This document shows, piece after piece, positions 9,845 to 20,776 of a stretch of 32,152 nucleotides of DNA. Where the stretch lies: the NCBI GenBank assembly GCA_013115145.1, contig JAAPAO010000408.1, positions 1-32,152 of the forward strand, in the 5' to 3' direction. The notes beneath the pieces are model-generated. The model was not told where the DNA came from. It saw nothing but the letters and a program-made list of their open reading frames with translations, and ran no database searches. This DNA comes from Perkinsus chesapeaki. Taxonomy: Eukaryota; Perkinsozoa; Perkinsida; Perkinsidae. The position numbers and the translations under genes are program-made. Position 1 is the first letter of the stretch. The number at the start of each line of letters is the position of its first letter.

Positions 9845-10109
9845 GTGTTATGATTTATAACACTCGCAAAGATGGGCTCTGGTATGTCTATTTTAATGAT
9901 GTGTTTCATGGTTCATCGTCAAAGTTTGGATCGTGCCTACGAGAAATGGCAGCAAATTCAATAACAGTTACTCGACTCGAGTATGATATTCGTGAAGACG
10001 GACTAGCTCATCATGAGCTCTATGACATCTATGAGCATGCTTATGCATGGTGAAATGTGCTGTGTCACACTGTGGCGAATATTTCCAATGTTGGTATCGT
10101 ACTGTGTCG

Positions 10110-10129
10110 TGGCCCAGTTGGGATTTGAC
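10110..10129 (-). repeat. Diverged tRNA-like motif abutting the helicase start codon
   Basis: TGGCCCAGTTGGGATTTGAC parallels TGCCCCAGCTGGGATTCGAC of the SLC37 intron 7 module with only three differences. The ATG at 10130 follows immediately. Confidence 0.45.
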
Positions 10130-13100
10130 ATGTCGTTTCTCCCACCTGGAGCTCTTTCTGGCACATCTCGTTCCTTTCTCTTGGACTCTGCCAGCCCCGA
10201 TGAAGCCGATGGCATCTCAATCGGGCTCAGAGGTCGCGGACGAGCGCGTCTGCCGATTTACTCCAAGAAGAATGGTACGTACTTGGTAGAATGGAAACAT
10301 AACGCCTATATGCTCAAACTCTTTTTATTCATTTCCACGCTAGCTTTTCAGAGCTCCTGTACGGTATCTACCGACATCGAGTATCAATCGTGGTTGGATC
10401 TACTGGCTGCGGTAAGAGCACTCAGGTCCCTCAGTGGCTCGATGAAGCCGGATATACTCGAGATGGCTACAAAGTGATGCTGGTAAGTCCCCAGTAATCT
10501 CCGATCACGCAGGCGCTGTTTTCGGCTCTTAAAACCTGCAACCAGCATGCAAGGGCATTTAGGGAGACTGATGAGCTTTGTAGGAATGTCGTTGTTTGAT
10601 GCATTTACTCCTATATCTAACTGGTTGAGATTGCGCCATATGCTGGAGTTTCCGGGGTGTCTAAACTGACTGACTTGATGTGTGCTACACGTTTACCTTT
10701 CTTCGAGTTGACGGACCTCTGTCCTATTCTGCCGTGTAGATATATTAGGTCTGTATAGGAGAACAAATACCTCAAAACTATCACTTTTGAAGAAGTTACG
10801 GCTGCCCATCGATTCTCCCCCTCCAGATGACCAGTACTGTAGGAATCAGAACAATTCAGCTTCCCTGAATAAAACCTGTACAAAAGGTCCCATTGTATCT
10901 CCGTATACTGAGAGTTAATTATACCTGTTTAACGCATGATGCGTTACACATCTTTGTCAGCCCAGACGTATCCCTGTGATCATATCCTTTCATTTGCATG
11001 CATGGCTGTGAACTCTGAGACATATTCATCTTTGAGTAATACAGTTGTGTGAGGCTAACTGCCTGTGTGGCTCAGTATTCATATCCTTCCATTTGCCTCG
11101 GGCTCTCAACTTCACCGTATTAGTTTCTAGATTGTGCCCCGTCGCATCACCTGCGTGTCGGTCGCATCTCGTATACAGCAGGAAATGGGTAAGAATGCCT
11201 CCCAAAAGCGGTGCACTACGACAGTCCTTATCAGGTTCCCCAGGAGCGGTCGGATGGCAGATCCGTTTCGAGCGCAACGTGGATGAAGCCCGGAATCGTA
11301 TCATGGTGGTTACGGACGGCATGGCGCTCGCCTACATGCTGGGGGACCCACTGTTCACAGAGTAAGCCCAGGCTGGTATCATTCCGATCGATTTAATATT
11401 CCACGCGTTAGACTGCTCACTGTATTAATGCCTGTTGCACGTCAAAGTGTGATATATATACAACCGTAGTTCAATAAGATTCATGAACTGACAGTAGTTG
11501 TCTCTCTTGTTATATAAATTGCAGAATCTTGGTGATGTCTAGGGAGAATCAGAGAGGTCCATCAAGCTTAGATTTTCTTTTCCATTAAATCTTCATAGTG
11601 CGGCGTACTCCGCTAGGCTCTCTTGAACAACCTAGAATATTCCATCTCCAACAACTTGAGACTTACATATTTCTTCTCAACAAACTCTTGCGAACATAGT
11701 CTTCTTCTACGTCCCAGAAAAGCGTTCAGTTGCATTTTCTCAGGTACAGTGTGATCATGCTTGATGACTTTCACGAGAGATCGACTCAGCTCGATCTCCT
11801 TCTGAGCCTCCTCGTCACAAGAGTGATGCCGAAGCGGCCCAAGCTGAGGTCAGTGTTCCGTATGACTTCGTGAATCCGAAATAACCCATTCTGTATGAGG
11901 TCTTCCAATCCTCAGTTGTCCCTTGCCGTCCGTTTTCTAGTATGTCACGCCTATGTGTTACCTTCCTGACTTCCATACCTCAGCCTATGTTTGTATACAT
12001 TCCGGGCAATTTCAGTGGCGTTAATGTCAAATCTACATTGTAGATGGATGACGCTATAAGAATACCTGAATACGAAAAATATGGTCGGAAGGAACTCTCC
12101 AATAACTTTTTGATGAGATATACAAATTCGCTTGTTTATCTCTCGGACTTTCGTTAAACTCACCAACGGCAGCCCGTGCCGGGCGCTCAGTAGTTGGAAG
12201 TCATCCCAAGCCTCAAAGGTTATATGTATTGTGAGCCAGAGGAAGCAAAAGTTCCCAAGTAGCGACTGGGATAGGTTGACTCGTGCAACTAAGCAGTTTA
12301 CGGTATGAGACCTTCCTGGACTTCAAATTTCTTCCAGACATTTCTTTGACATGACTTTTGTGTTTTCCAGGCTGATCGTTTCGAGTGCCACCTTGGACGC
12401 GCTAGGCGTCCAGAAATTCGTAACGAAGCACTTGGGGAAAAAGCAGAAGGCCGATGAGCAGCCGGAGAGGAAGAAGCCAAGGAGGAAGTCAAAGTGGGAT
12501 TTCGAAATCCCTTCCGACAAGGATGAGGTTCTGGATCTAACCGACCTTGGTGATGGCGATAAGCTCGAAACGGTAGGGAGTTTACCTCTGACAACTTGAT
12601 TTGGAGCTCCGCGAAGCCTAGAGTCAGGCGCGTTGTATATTTCGATATGGTCTCAGCAGGATTTTACGACTTGTCTCCCTTACGTATGGGCAAGTGATGC
12701 CCATATGGTCGGATATGTTTGGACTTGTTTAATAACCGACATATGTTTCTCTAGTTTTTGATCGGTTCTTTGAAACATAACAATGATTTTCTTCATTCTC
12801 GGTGCAACTGTGTAATTCTCCAAGACTACTTCCGTTTGCTGCATATCGATCCCGACCTGCTGCCCCCTCGTATTTCCTAGCGTTTCTCGGTAATACGAAG
12901 AAGCATTGTATCAGGTTATTATGATGTCGGTGGAAGGGCAATGTTATCCAGTGACGACGCACTACTTAAACGAGGCATGTGCGAATTACGTGGCGACTGC
13001 GGTCGAGACGGTCCTCAGGATACATACTACGGGAGAAAGTAAGGAACATATCATCTGGATGGTTGATACTGAATAATGCAGTTCCACACTTCGGCGCTGA

Positions 13101-16100
13101 TATTCTGGTATTCCTCACGGGCCAGGAGGAGATAGATGTCGCAGTAAAGTTGACTAAGGAAAGGATCACCGATCAAAAGTGAGAAACTGGTCAGAATGTA
13201 TTCAATATTATTTCTCTGTATTATTTCGCGTTCGCCATGGGAAAGCATCTGGCCTCTGCCTTTAAGCGTTCGGAAGTTTGCTGAACCAATAGCAATAGCC
13301 GCACTACAGCGTTTCTCTGTCGTGTTCTCACTTCTGCGCCGGTGCGCACCGAGTTCCCGGAAGAATACTGAATTATCCTAGCCGTATTCGACCACGTCGG
13401 AGTCGATTTGTATCCAGTACCACTTATGCGAAGATCCTAAAGACTGCTACCCAATCTCCGGATGCACGCACTCTTTTATCCGACGCCTGACAGGCGCATC
13501 TAAATTATCCTCCGACCATGATTCAAACATCCGTAACTTCGCTCTCCAATATGACCGGGAAATGGCATAGTCGAGAGCTCGTGCTTCTGACAAACTGCAC
13601 ACTGCGCCTCGGTTTTTTTACACTGTGATTCCGAAAATAGTTTATAACTTTATTAGATAATTTTCTTACAAACCCGAGAATGTGTTCACATTCTTCGCAA
13701 TTGTGCGGTTCATTTTGCTCCCTCGTTGGTATTTGCTCTGTTCTTGCTCACGATCAAGCTTGGGTTAGGCTATGACGCCTCCTTTTCAGTCGGCCCGTCG
13801 GGGGAGGTCCTCTGGTAGCATTCGCGCTCCATTCCGGGTTGCCCGTCGGTTTACAACTGGAAGCTTTGAAACCGGTGGCTCGAGGTAGCCGCAAAGTTGT
13901 CTATTCCACCAACGTGGCTGAAAGCGGTGTGACTATCCCTAACATTGGCTTCGTGATCGATACGGGGTTTGTTAAACAAGCAGTTGCAGCGGCGCCAAAC
14001 CATCATGCACTACTGGTAAGTCTAATCGGAAAATTGATATTCGTCAATTGCCCGTTTTTTATCGAACTGTAAGTTGCCGCATAATTTTCTGTATGGAAAT
14101 GTGCACTCCCCATATGATAGAATTCTTGAGAGAGTGGCATCGGTCCTAAGCTAAAGGGACGGTCTTTCTACCGCCGTGTGAATCACTCCGATCTTCAAAC
14201 TAGGCTCGGAATTACGGCTGGGCAGGAGAATCGCTATTTACAGAAATCTGCAACCGGATCTGCAGCCACCTGAGCGATATGTAACGTTGTTCCGTTATTT
14301 GTCTACGGTAGACAGGGTAGACAGTCCACCCGACCACAGACCCTCTTTTGTGCAGGGATCCTGAATTCTGAGCTCCTGTGCCTTTTTGAAGGGATACTCC
14401 TACCAAGGTCAAACTCAAGGGCTCTTTTGCAGCACCCTGTATTTTTACAGGAAGTCGAATCCGGACTGCATTAGGCTCCACGACATGAATAACCTTCATC
14501 GTGACGGTCACATATCCAAATGGAACCCTGGCCGCGCGCTGCCGAATATAACAACCATGGAACGGTGGATGATGAAACGGTTGATCGATATCTCCTCGTA
14601 TCCGCCTGGTGAAAATAGGTATACCTCTTTAGGCTTTCGGCGTACAAAGCCGCTCTACGGTGGGAAATAACGATAACTTGCTCATTTGAATAACAAATTG
14701 GAATACTCTGTACTGCAGCGCCATGTGACCGACATGTAGGATACAGGGCCTGTAGGCTACATGTCGGTCACGCACGCAGGCGCACCGCTGCCGGTGTCGC
14801 GTTTACCGGAAGCATCTCACCGAGAGTTGATGATGCCGGCGATCTGCCAGGGCTTTGCTTATCGCCATTCGTGGCCCGCCGTATACTAACCCCTGAGCAG
14901 ATTGTTGAATGAGGGCGAAGGGGCTCGTCAGACGATTATTAATATCGAGTTAATATTGCCTGGACGACCGGCCAGGATTCCATCCACTTGCTTAATCTTA
15001 TCTAAAATTATGCTTATACTTCTCTCAATCGTTCAGTGTGGCTCGGCGCCTCAGGCTTCTCGTTGGAACTGTTACATCTTTCCTTCCCTTCAGATCACTC
15101 CTTGCAGCAAGGAGCAACTTGTGCAGCGAGCCGGTCGCGCTGGTCGCGTCTGTCCCGGCACTTGCTACCGACTTTTCCCCAAATCATCGCTTGGAATATT
15201 CCCCGATCAGTCCCTGCCAGAGATAACTCGTACCCCCTCACTATCATCGGTGCTGCTGCAGCTAATATCTCTTGGAGTCCGTAATGTTTGCTCACTACAG
15301 TGGTTGACGCCTCCCTCCGCGCGCGCGATGGAAGCATCACTGGAGGAATTGCGCATGCTGGGTTTCATAGACGACAACGGCGTCGTAGCGGACAAGCGTG
15401 CTGCCGAGCTCCTCCCTCTCAGCCCCGCCCAGGCCAGACTTCTGCTCCTATCGGTTGAATACGGATGTTCTTTGGAGGCAGTACAGCTGGCGGCGCTCAT
15501 GAGCATCGATTCTGTTTGGGTGAAACCGCACAACAGGAACGGTCGGGAACGACTAGCCGCCTGCAAACGGTCGCTTGGAGTTCACGAGGGCGACATGCTT
15601 ACTATGATAAATGTCTACCGGGAGTGGCGAGAAAATGAGCTCTCATCTGACGGCGATAAAGACTGGGCGCACCGTCACATGGTCCACGTCGGGTCGATGT
15701 CTCGAGCATCGCGGATAGCCAACACTGTTCGACGCCAACTCTGTCAAGTTCTGATAGATTCTGGAACGGATGTCAGCAAGGCACAGTCGCAAGTAGACGA
15801 ATCTGCTGGTGGCGATATTGAACCTCTTTGTCGGTGCATCTGTGGGGCCTTTGCTGCTAATGCGGCTTCCCAGGTCAACAACAGTGGACGGTATGTGTCA
15901 ATGCGTGACAAATCACGACATTTACTGATAGGCCAACAGAGCGTGCTGTATGGAGTTCAGAGACCTCCGAATTATGTTGTCTACAGTCACGGTATAGATA
16001 CTGGTGGTCATGCTGGTGCGTACGAGATGATTCACATAAGCCAGATAGAGAGCCAGTGGCTGGTGGACGTCGCCCCATCGTTGTATCGTCGAGGAAAACG

Positions 16101-16107
16101 TAGATGA
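10130..16107 (+). CDS. DHX35: DEAH/RHA-type RNA helicase, DHX35-like, 10 exons
   Basis: Exons: 10130-10274, 10352-10482, 11131-11188, 11244-11361, 11744-11848, 12371-12572, 12915-13038, 13082-13178, 13790-14015, 15094-16107; phases close, 739 residues (human DHX35 about 703). Helicase motifs in order: GSTGCGKST (I), PRRITC (Ia), VTDGM (Ib), DDFH in place of DEAH (II), SSAT (III), FLTGQEE (IV), STNVAESGVTI (V), QRAGRAGR (VI), then the HA2 and OB-type C-terminal domains ending YRRGKRR. DHX35 is a nuclear, spliceosome-associated ATPase in other eukaryotes; that role is by homology. A charged, basic insertion (KKxxKADEQPERKKPRRKSK) follows motif III in exon 6 and could be a nuclear localisation signal. 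Introns are 77, 648, 55, 382, 522, 342, 43, 611 and 1078 bases. The start is the ATG nearest the conserved RLPIYSKKN; in-frame ATGs upstream exist. The 1078-base intron 9 holds an inverted repeat (14725-14771) and no recognised gene. Confidence 0.9.
12673..12710. repeat. Hairpin in helicase intron 6
   Basis: TATGGGCA and TGCCCATA, separated by five bases. The intron also holds TTTTACGACTTGTCT (about 12661), which echoes part of the SLC37 intron 7 module; this is too diverged to call. Confidence 0.5.
14725..14771. repeat. Inverted repeat in helicase intron 9
   Basis: GTGACCGACATGTA near 14725 and TACATGTCGGTCAC ending at 14771 form perfect 14-base arms with a loop of about 19 bases. Confidence 0.75.
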
Positions 16108-16168
16108 AGTTTCGACATTCTCGTCAGTTGTTGCGTATGAATTTATTGCGATTATTTGTTAAACGCTG

Positions 16169-16595
16169 ATGTCAGTTAATCGGGTTAATACGCTCCCCCT
16201 CTGCACTCGATTCCTGCTAGTGTTCATGATGCTAATCTCGTCCAGTGGTGTGGCTCCCACCGGTACCTTCGTCAAGTACAATTCCGAGTATTGTCTAGAG
16301 GTCACTTTGTCACATTAGAAAGCCACCTAGTTATTATAGTTAATAGGGCTGAGGATCAAATACGGTCTGCTGCTCTCAAGTTTGTTAAAGAAGCACAAGC
16401 TAATGCGTACCAGATGCCTAAAGAACCGGTTGTACGCAGGTTCTACGAGGCATTGTCAAGTCTTGTAAGGAAGGAGTCGGGCTTAAGCTCGTCGATGGAG
16501 ACTTATCAACATTTGCCTACGATAACAGTGGGAAGGCAATGAAGACTAAACTCCTAGGAGAACAAGCAACATTTCGCCTTGGCCAATGTTCTTGA
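16169..16595 (+). pseudogene. Frameshifted copy of the small secreted protein at 18950
   Basis: The start at 16169 is followed by a plausible signal peptide (RFLLVFMMLISSSG) and a YCLEV segment as in the intact paralogue, then reads into TAG at 16316. Aligned with the copy at 18950-19381, two single-base deletions are needed, one between 16296 and 16318 and one near 16451. Beyond each the original frame resumes with strong similarity (EDQIRSAALKF, then MKTKLL and QCS-stop). The 3' flanks of the two copies are also similar for about 150 bases, so a duplicated segment is likely. Assembly error or +1 decoding are less likely explanations. Confidence 0.75.
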
Positions 16596-16633
16596 CTTGG
16601 GCGATCCAGCGTTGGCGATGCCCCGTAATCGTC

Positions 16634-16652
16634 TAGACACAAATTGTGTCTA
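16634..16652. repeat. Perfect hairpin, 9-bp arms, one-base centre
   Basis: TAGACACAA, a, TTGTGTCTA, just 3' of the pseudogene. Confidence 0.85.
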
Positions 16653-17331
16653 CTATATAACTCATAATCATTCAGTCGGTCACTTGCAACCTTAGTTCTC
16701 ATGAAAAAGCTACAGACTAGCCACAGACTCTGTAGTACACACGATGTCGGTGCTTAGTTCGCATATGTCCTACCTATCATATGGTCCTTTTCACTTCGTA
16801 ATGGTGTTGCTTTGCTGATCAGTGTCACAGTACCATTGCACTGGCGCTGCTAGTCTAGCAGTGTTGGACGGGGGTATAAGTCAGCCAACAGCCTTGAATG
16901 CTCTCGAATATTTAAGTGGACCTCGTGCATCAACTGGAACAGATGCCGGCAAATCGGCAGTCGATTCGTTGAATTCTCGATGCATCTGTGCGTTACGACA
17001 GCATCTCGACAATGTATTTTCTGAGCAAGCGAAGGGGGGGCTTTCTAACGTCGGGGCACCAACAGTCTGCTGAGTAGATGATGACCCCATCATGGCGTCA
17101 AAATACTTCAAGTCTTATGTGTGTTACGGGGAATGATGCCCTATGACACGCACATAAGCTTATTTCTCGATTCCCCGGGAATCTAAGTTGTTGTCACCCT
17201 TACGATTTTCCCTCAAATTTTCCGTCGGCCTGAAGCCATTTGGACTGATAAAAGCTAAGTCTAGCTGCACCGGAGCGTGACCGGGAGAGGTGCTCGTAAA
17301 ATCTCATGCTGATCTCCATGCTGGCTGGACT

Positions 17332-17392
17332 GTCACAGACTGTGACTCACAGTTCAACTGTGACTGGCGATTACCTGACGCCGTCAGGTAAT
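17332..17392. repeat. Chain of perfect one-base-centre hairpins
   Basis: At 17332-17346 GTCACAG, a, CTGTGAC; directly abutting at 17347-17363 TCACAGTT, c, AACTGTGA; then at 17370-17392 ATTACCTGACG, c, CGTCAGGTAAT. The first two share an arm (CTGTGA, c, TCACAG), so four arms alternate in orientation. Confidence 0.9.
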
Positions 17393-17569
17393 AGTACAAG
17401 TAGAGCTGCTATCTCCCAAAGCAGCCAGGGTCATCTCAGACGACCCTTACGATTTTCCCTCAAAATGGGTTGTCCCCACGTTTTCGGGCCTCCTGATTCT
17501 CGTGGCGGTGCCACGGTGGCGCCATTCGTTTTTCTTCTTAAAGTACGACGGCTTTCACAAACCTAGGAG

Positions 17570-17584
17570 ACTCTTAGTAAGAGT
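17570..17584. repeat. Perfect hairpin, 7-bp arms
   Basis: ACTCTTA, g, TAAGAGT. Confidence 0.8.
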
Positions 17585-17867
17585 AGCCTTATCACTAACG
17601 AAGACGAAATCCCGGTCTGAAAACAAGCTCTCCCAAGAGCATCTCCAAGTCGATTGTTGTTTTGCATTCTGATGGGCACCGGTTTGAAGGCATTCAGGCC
17701 TCAAGAATGTTCACTGCTGGCGAATCCACCTGTGAAATACCGGCTAGCGTTCGCCTGGCGTTGGGTCGATGGAGAACAAAGCTGTCGATCATGCCCATAT
17801 GTGCTGTGTTGATTATGTTCTTGTCAAGACCGCTACTAATGGATACCTTGGCCATTGGTAGATAAGG

Positions 17868-17884
17868 AGTTCTTACTAAGAACT
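17868..17884. repeat. Perfect hairpin, 8-bp arms
   Basis: AGTTCTTA, c, TAAGAACT, followed by a partial third copy (CTTCTTAG). Confidence 0.8.
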
Positions 17885-18004
17885 TCTTAGAGAAAAGTGC
17901 AAACCTGTGAGTAATCCTCACTGAGAATATAAACGTCTGAAGCCTACACGGGATACCTTATACCGTATGAGCCGTGTGCTGAAGCTGAAATGATATGATC
18001 ATTA

Positions 18005-18027
18005 CATTTGATTCAAATGATTTGAAT
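18005..18027. repeat. Zig-zag repeat
   Basis: CATTTGA, t, TCAAATG (18005-18019) overlaps ATTCAAAT, g, ATTTGAAT (18011-18027): arm, reverse complement, arm. Confidence 0.85.
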
Positions 18028-18949
18028 GAATAATGAAGTAAACTTTCCCGAAAATCTGCGGACAATTTCAATCGGAACCCCCTAAATAAGATTATGCGGA
18101 TCTTGACGAAATCCGTGAAACAAATCAGCCCGCAACAAGCTCATAGGAAGGCAGTCTCCCTATCAGCTCACTAACAGTATCAGACACTGCTCGTGCCTCC
18201 TTGCACTAGATTAGTAATAGCGCCAAATGCCTTTCGAATGTGGCTCGTTTTTCTTCCCTGATCGCGCCTGCTACGAGCCTAGTGGAGAGGCTCGCGATGC
18301 GTACGTATGCAGCTTTCCAGCTTGCATTGTAGGCCGATCAATCTCATGGTGAGACATAAAACTTTTCGGCCCTACTTCACTCGCTCCTCCACAATATGCC
18401 AGGCTTGCAGCGCAACTTCATCAGAATATAGCATGTTTGACCAGGTATGATCTTGTAGACAGTATGCTCTCCATTGCAGGTCTCTGGGGAAGGACTTAGA
18501 ATCGTCTCCGCAGTGAAATAGTCTTACGAAGCTCAACTGGTAGGCAACCACTGAGACTTAAGCCATGCCTGTGAGAGGCTCATCCTAGCATGGTGCGTAT
18601 TCAGTTTGTTGGGAGCTTCGAGGGGCTTCGAGAAACAATCCTCCGCTGAATATTCCTCATCTTTCGCGGCGTGGTGGCGCACTACGAAGTCAGGCGTTCG
18701 GTGTCCCTAACATGCACACACATACACATCATCGCACATACACACGAACAACTCCGCAAACTCGTATCTCTACAATTCGCGCCTCAACTTATACCCACAC
18801 AGCTTCAACAGCTCCAAGCGATTCTCAATTTTCTTTTCACAGTGGGCAGGTCGGCGCCTGTAACATAACTGTTCTGCGCCGCCCAGGGGCTTCCATTCCC
18901 TAGCGCGTCACTTAGCCCCAACGACAGAGATTCGAGCTTTCGGGAAAAC

Positions 18950-19381
18950 ATGTTCCCCAACACCAAGATGTTCTCATATCGTACCCTATTCGTGTTGATG
19001 CTGATGACGGTAACCTTGTCAAGCGGTGTGCCTCCCCATGGTTCCTTCTATAAGAATTCCAAGGACTCCAAGTATTGTCTAGAAGTCGCCTGGGTACCAT
19101 TACAAAGCGATCTACTTATTATAGTTGATCGGGGTGAGGATCAAGTACGCTCTGCTGCTCTCAACTTTCTTGAAGGACCTGGAGCTGATGTGTACCGGGT
19201 TTCTGGAGAGAAGATTGTACACAAGCTCTACGAGGCATTTCTCAAGTCTTGTAAAGAACGAGTCGGACTCAAGCTCGCCGATGGCGATTTATCAACATTT
19301 GCATATGCTAGAAGTAATGGAACAATGAAGACTAAACTCCTAGGAAAACAAGCAACGTTTCGTTCCGGCCAGTGTCCTTGA
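18950..19381 (+). CDS. Small secreted protein of unknown function, 143 residues
   Basis: A single open frame with an N-terminal hydrophobic stretch (TLFVLMLMTVTLSSG) that fits a cleavable signal peptide. The mature part has YCLEV, LLIIVDRGEDQVRSAALNF and a C-terminal GQCP, with three Cys in the mature part. I recognise no family. The start could also be the Met at 18968. A frameshifted paralogue lies 2.8 kb upstream and the conserved positions are shared between them, which supports coding. The charged middle resembles no catalytic motif known to me. Confidence 0.7.
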   Translation: MFPNTKMFSYRTLFVLMLMTVTLSSGVPPHGSFYKNSKDSKYCLEVAWVPLQSDLLIIVDRGEDQVRSAALNFLEGPGADVYRVSGEKIVHKLYEAFLKSCKERVGLKLADGDLSTFAYARSNGTMKTKLLGKQATFRSGQCP

Positions 19382-20776
19382 CTTGGACGAGGTAGCAACG
19401 ACGATATGATCATCTCGACACAGATGTACAACTTATCCTCAGTTATTCGGTCTCATCTGGCAACCTCAGTATCGACTCAGCTACAAAGGATGCCGGTCCG
19501 TAGTTCACATAAATCTTACCTTTTTTATTGTAAGTATTCATTTTATCTCCATTACGACTAATGCTCAGTCGAGTTCGAAGTGTGGCCAGTCCGGAAACAC
19601 TATAAATTGACCTAACACAATTGATACATTCCTCAACTGAATCAAAGTAAGCTAGCGATATAGCATGATACTCTAGATTAGACTGAGATAGCTATCGTAG
19701 ACACGATAGCTTGTCAAAACGGCTCAGTGCAATGTGAAACGTGCATCGCACTGGTGCTTCGCACTGCACCACGCAACTCCATGCATTCTCGAATTTTCCC
19801 GTCGAGTTGAGATAGTACTGTATTGTGATACTCAACGGTAGTACCGCTGAAGTTTAGTGATTGAAGAGTGGAGTCAGTGCGATGTTGAGAGTTAGTCATC
19901 CCGAGTCACGGCCGCAACCATGCAATTTGGAAGAGCCAAAATTCACGAAATAGGGTCTACGGAGTGAAAGATAATTATTTGCTGAATTAATCGTCTCCTC
20001 GTTTTCCCACTTTTCTCTTATACCCCCGAAAACTCGGAATTGCATGAAATTTCAAATTTCGCGAAATTTCACGCTTGAAATTTTTCCCGCTAGATTTTAC
20101 GAAATTTTCGAACCCTGGTCACAGACGATGTTGAGATCGAAAGTTTCATCAGACAGCTCGACGGTTCAATTCCAGGCAGTGATCTGAGGTATCTACACTA
20201 CGATGGCAAAAATATAGGGGGAAGCCTGGCTTTCGCCTGACGAAAGACGCTTGCGGTCCTCACGGTTTCGAAAACAAGTGAAGATTACCAATACTCCTCA
20301 CCCGTTCCGTGGAAGAGCGAAAGAGTTCCTGTGACTCATAGGACTCACAGGCTGTGAGAGAAGCGATGAGCACATCCTTCAAAGTTTTCTTCATATTGCC
20401 CAGTTAACGCTTTACCGCATGATCAAAGAACGTATCTTATGGTTCTTGCCTAGTCGGCTGTGATTTCATCAATGATCTTCGCCCTAAGGTCAGCGTTGTT
20501 GAGTTTGACGAGTATCGAATATGCACCAATGAGTCAATGGCAATGACTTTAGTAAACTTTAGTGAGTAAATTAGGGCAGTCTCCCACAAACTGCCCGCAT
20601 TATGGACGCGATGCGCGGTAGAATAAGTTGTAGACCTACGCGACAGTTCTGAGGTGATTCATTAGCACACGTGAGGTCCGTATGGCCCAGACTGGGCCGC
20701 CAAGTTTCTCGGCATACTAAGAACGCAAATCATCCACAGAGGACATGCTAGTTCATGCACTGCTAGTAGCATTATG
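19382..20776. other. Spacer between the secreted-protein gene and the phospholipase gene
   Basis: No gene is recognised. It contains an inverted repeat at 19690-19711 (AGCTATCGT / ACGATAGCT), a palindrome-rich AT segment at 20040-20110 built of GAAATTTC/GAAATTTCG units, and hairpins around 20222 and 20344. Confidence 0.5.
20344..20358. repeat. Perfect hairpin, 7-bp arms
   Basis: CTCACAG, g, CTGTGAG. The preceding GACTCATAGGACTCA is a direct repeat of one arm. Confidence 0.8.

Larger units (their letters stand above)
9317..10129. other. SLC37-helicase intergenic spacer
   Basis: No gene is recognised. Positions 9400-9660 are AT-rich. The long inverted repeat at 9765-9844 is the main feature. 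A 67-codon open frame at 9850-10053 (+) has no recognisable motif. The last 20 bases before the helicase start resemble the tRNA-like modules. Confidence 0.5.
16596..18949. other. Hairpin-rich spacer between the two secreted-protein copies
   Basis: No gene is recognised in 2.3 kb. An 83-codon open frame at 16822-17073 lacks any motif. Perfect short inverted repeats are dense (16634, 17332-17392, 17570, 17868, 18005). A larger inverted repeat spans about 17113-17158 (CTTATGTGTGT / ACGCACATAAG). CA-rich simple sequence occurs at 18710-18750. Confidence 0.6.

Noticed and set aside
9850-10053. 67-codon open frame just after the long inverted repeat
   Set aside because: No family recognised and no supporting start context; left inside the spacer description.
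10981-11100. Two TCATATCCTTTCATTTGC-like segments in helicase intron 2
   Set aside because: The match is only about 18 bases with a mismatch and nothing else is shared nearby; may be chance.
14386-14670. 94-codon open frame in helicase intron 9
   Set aside because: No recognisable motif, and the helicase reads correctly from HHALL to ITPCSKEQ with this region removed.
16822-17073. 83-codon open frame between the secreted-protein copies
   Set aside because: No motif and no paralogue support; probably a chance frame.
18710-18750. CA-rich stretch as a telomere-like or functional repeat
   Set aside because: Short and irregular; ordinary simple sequence.
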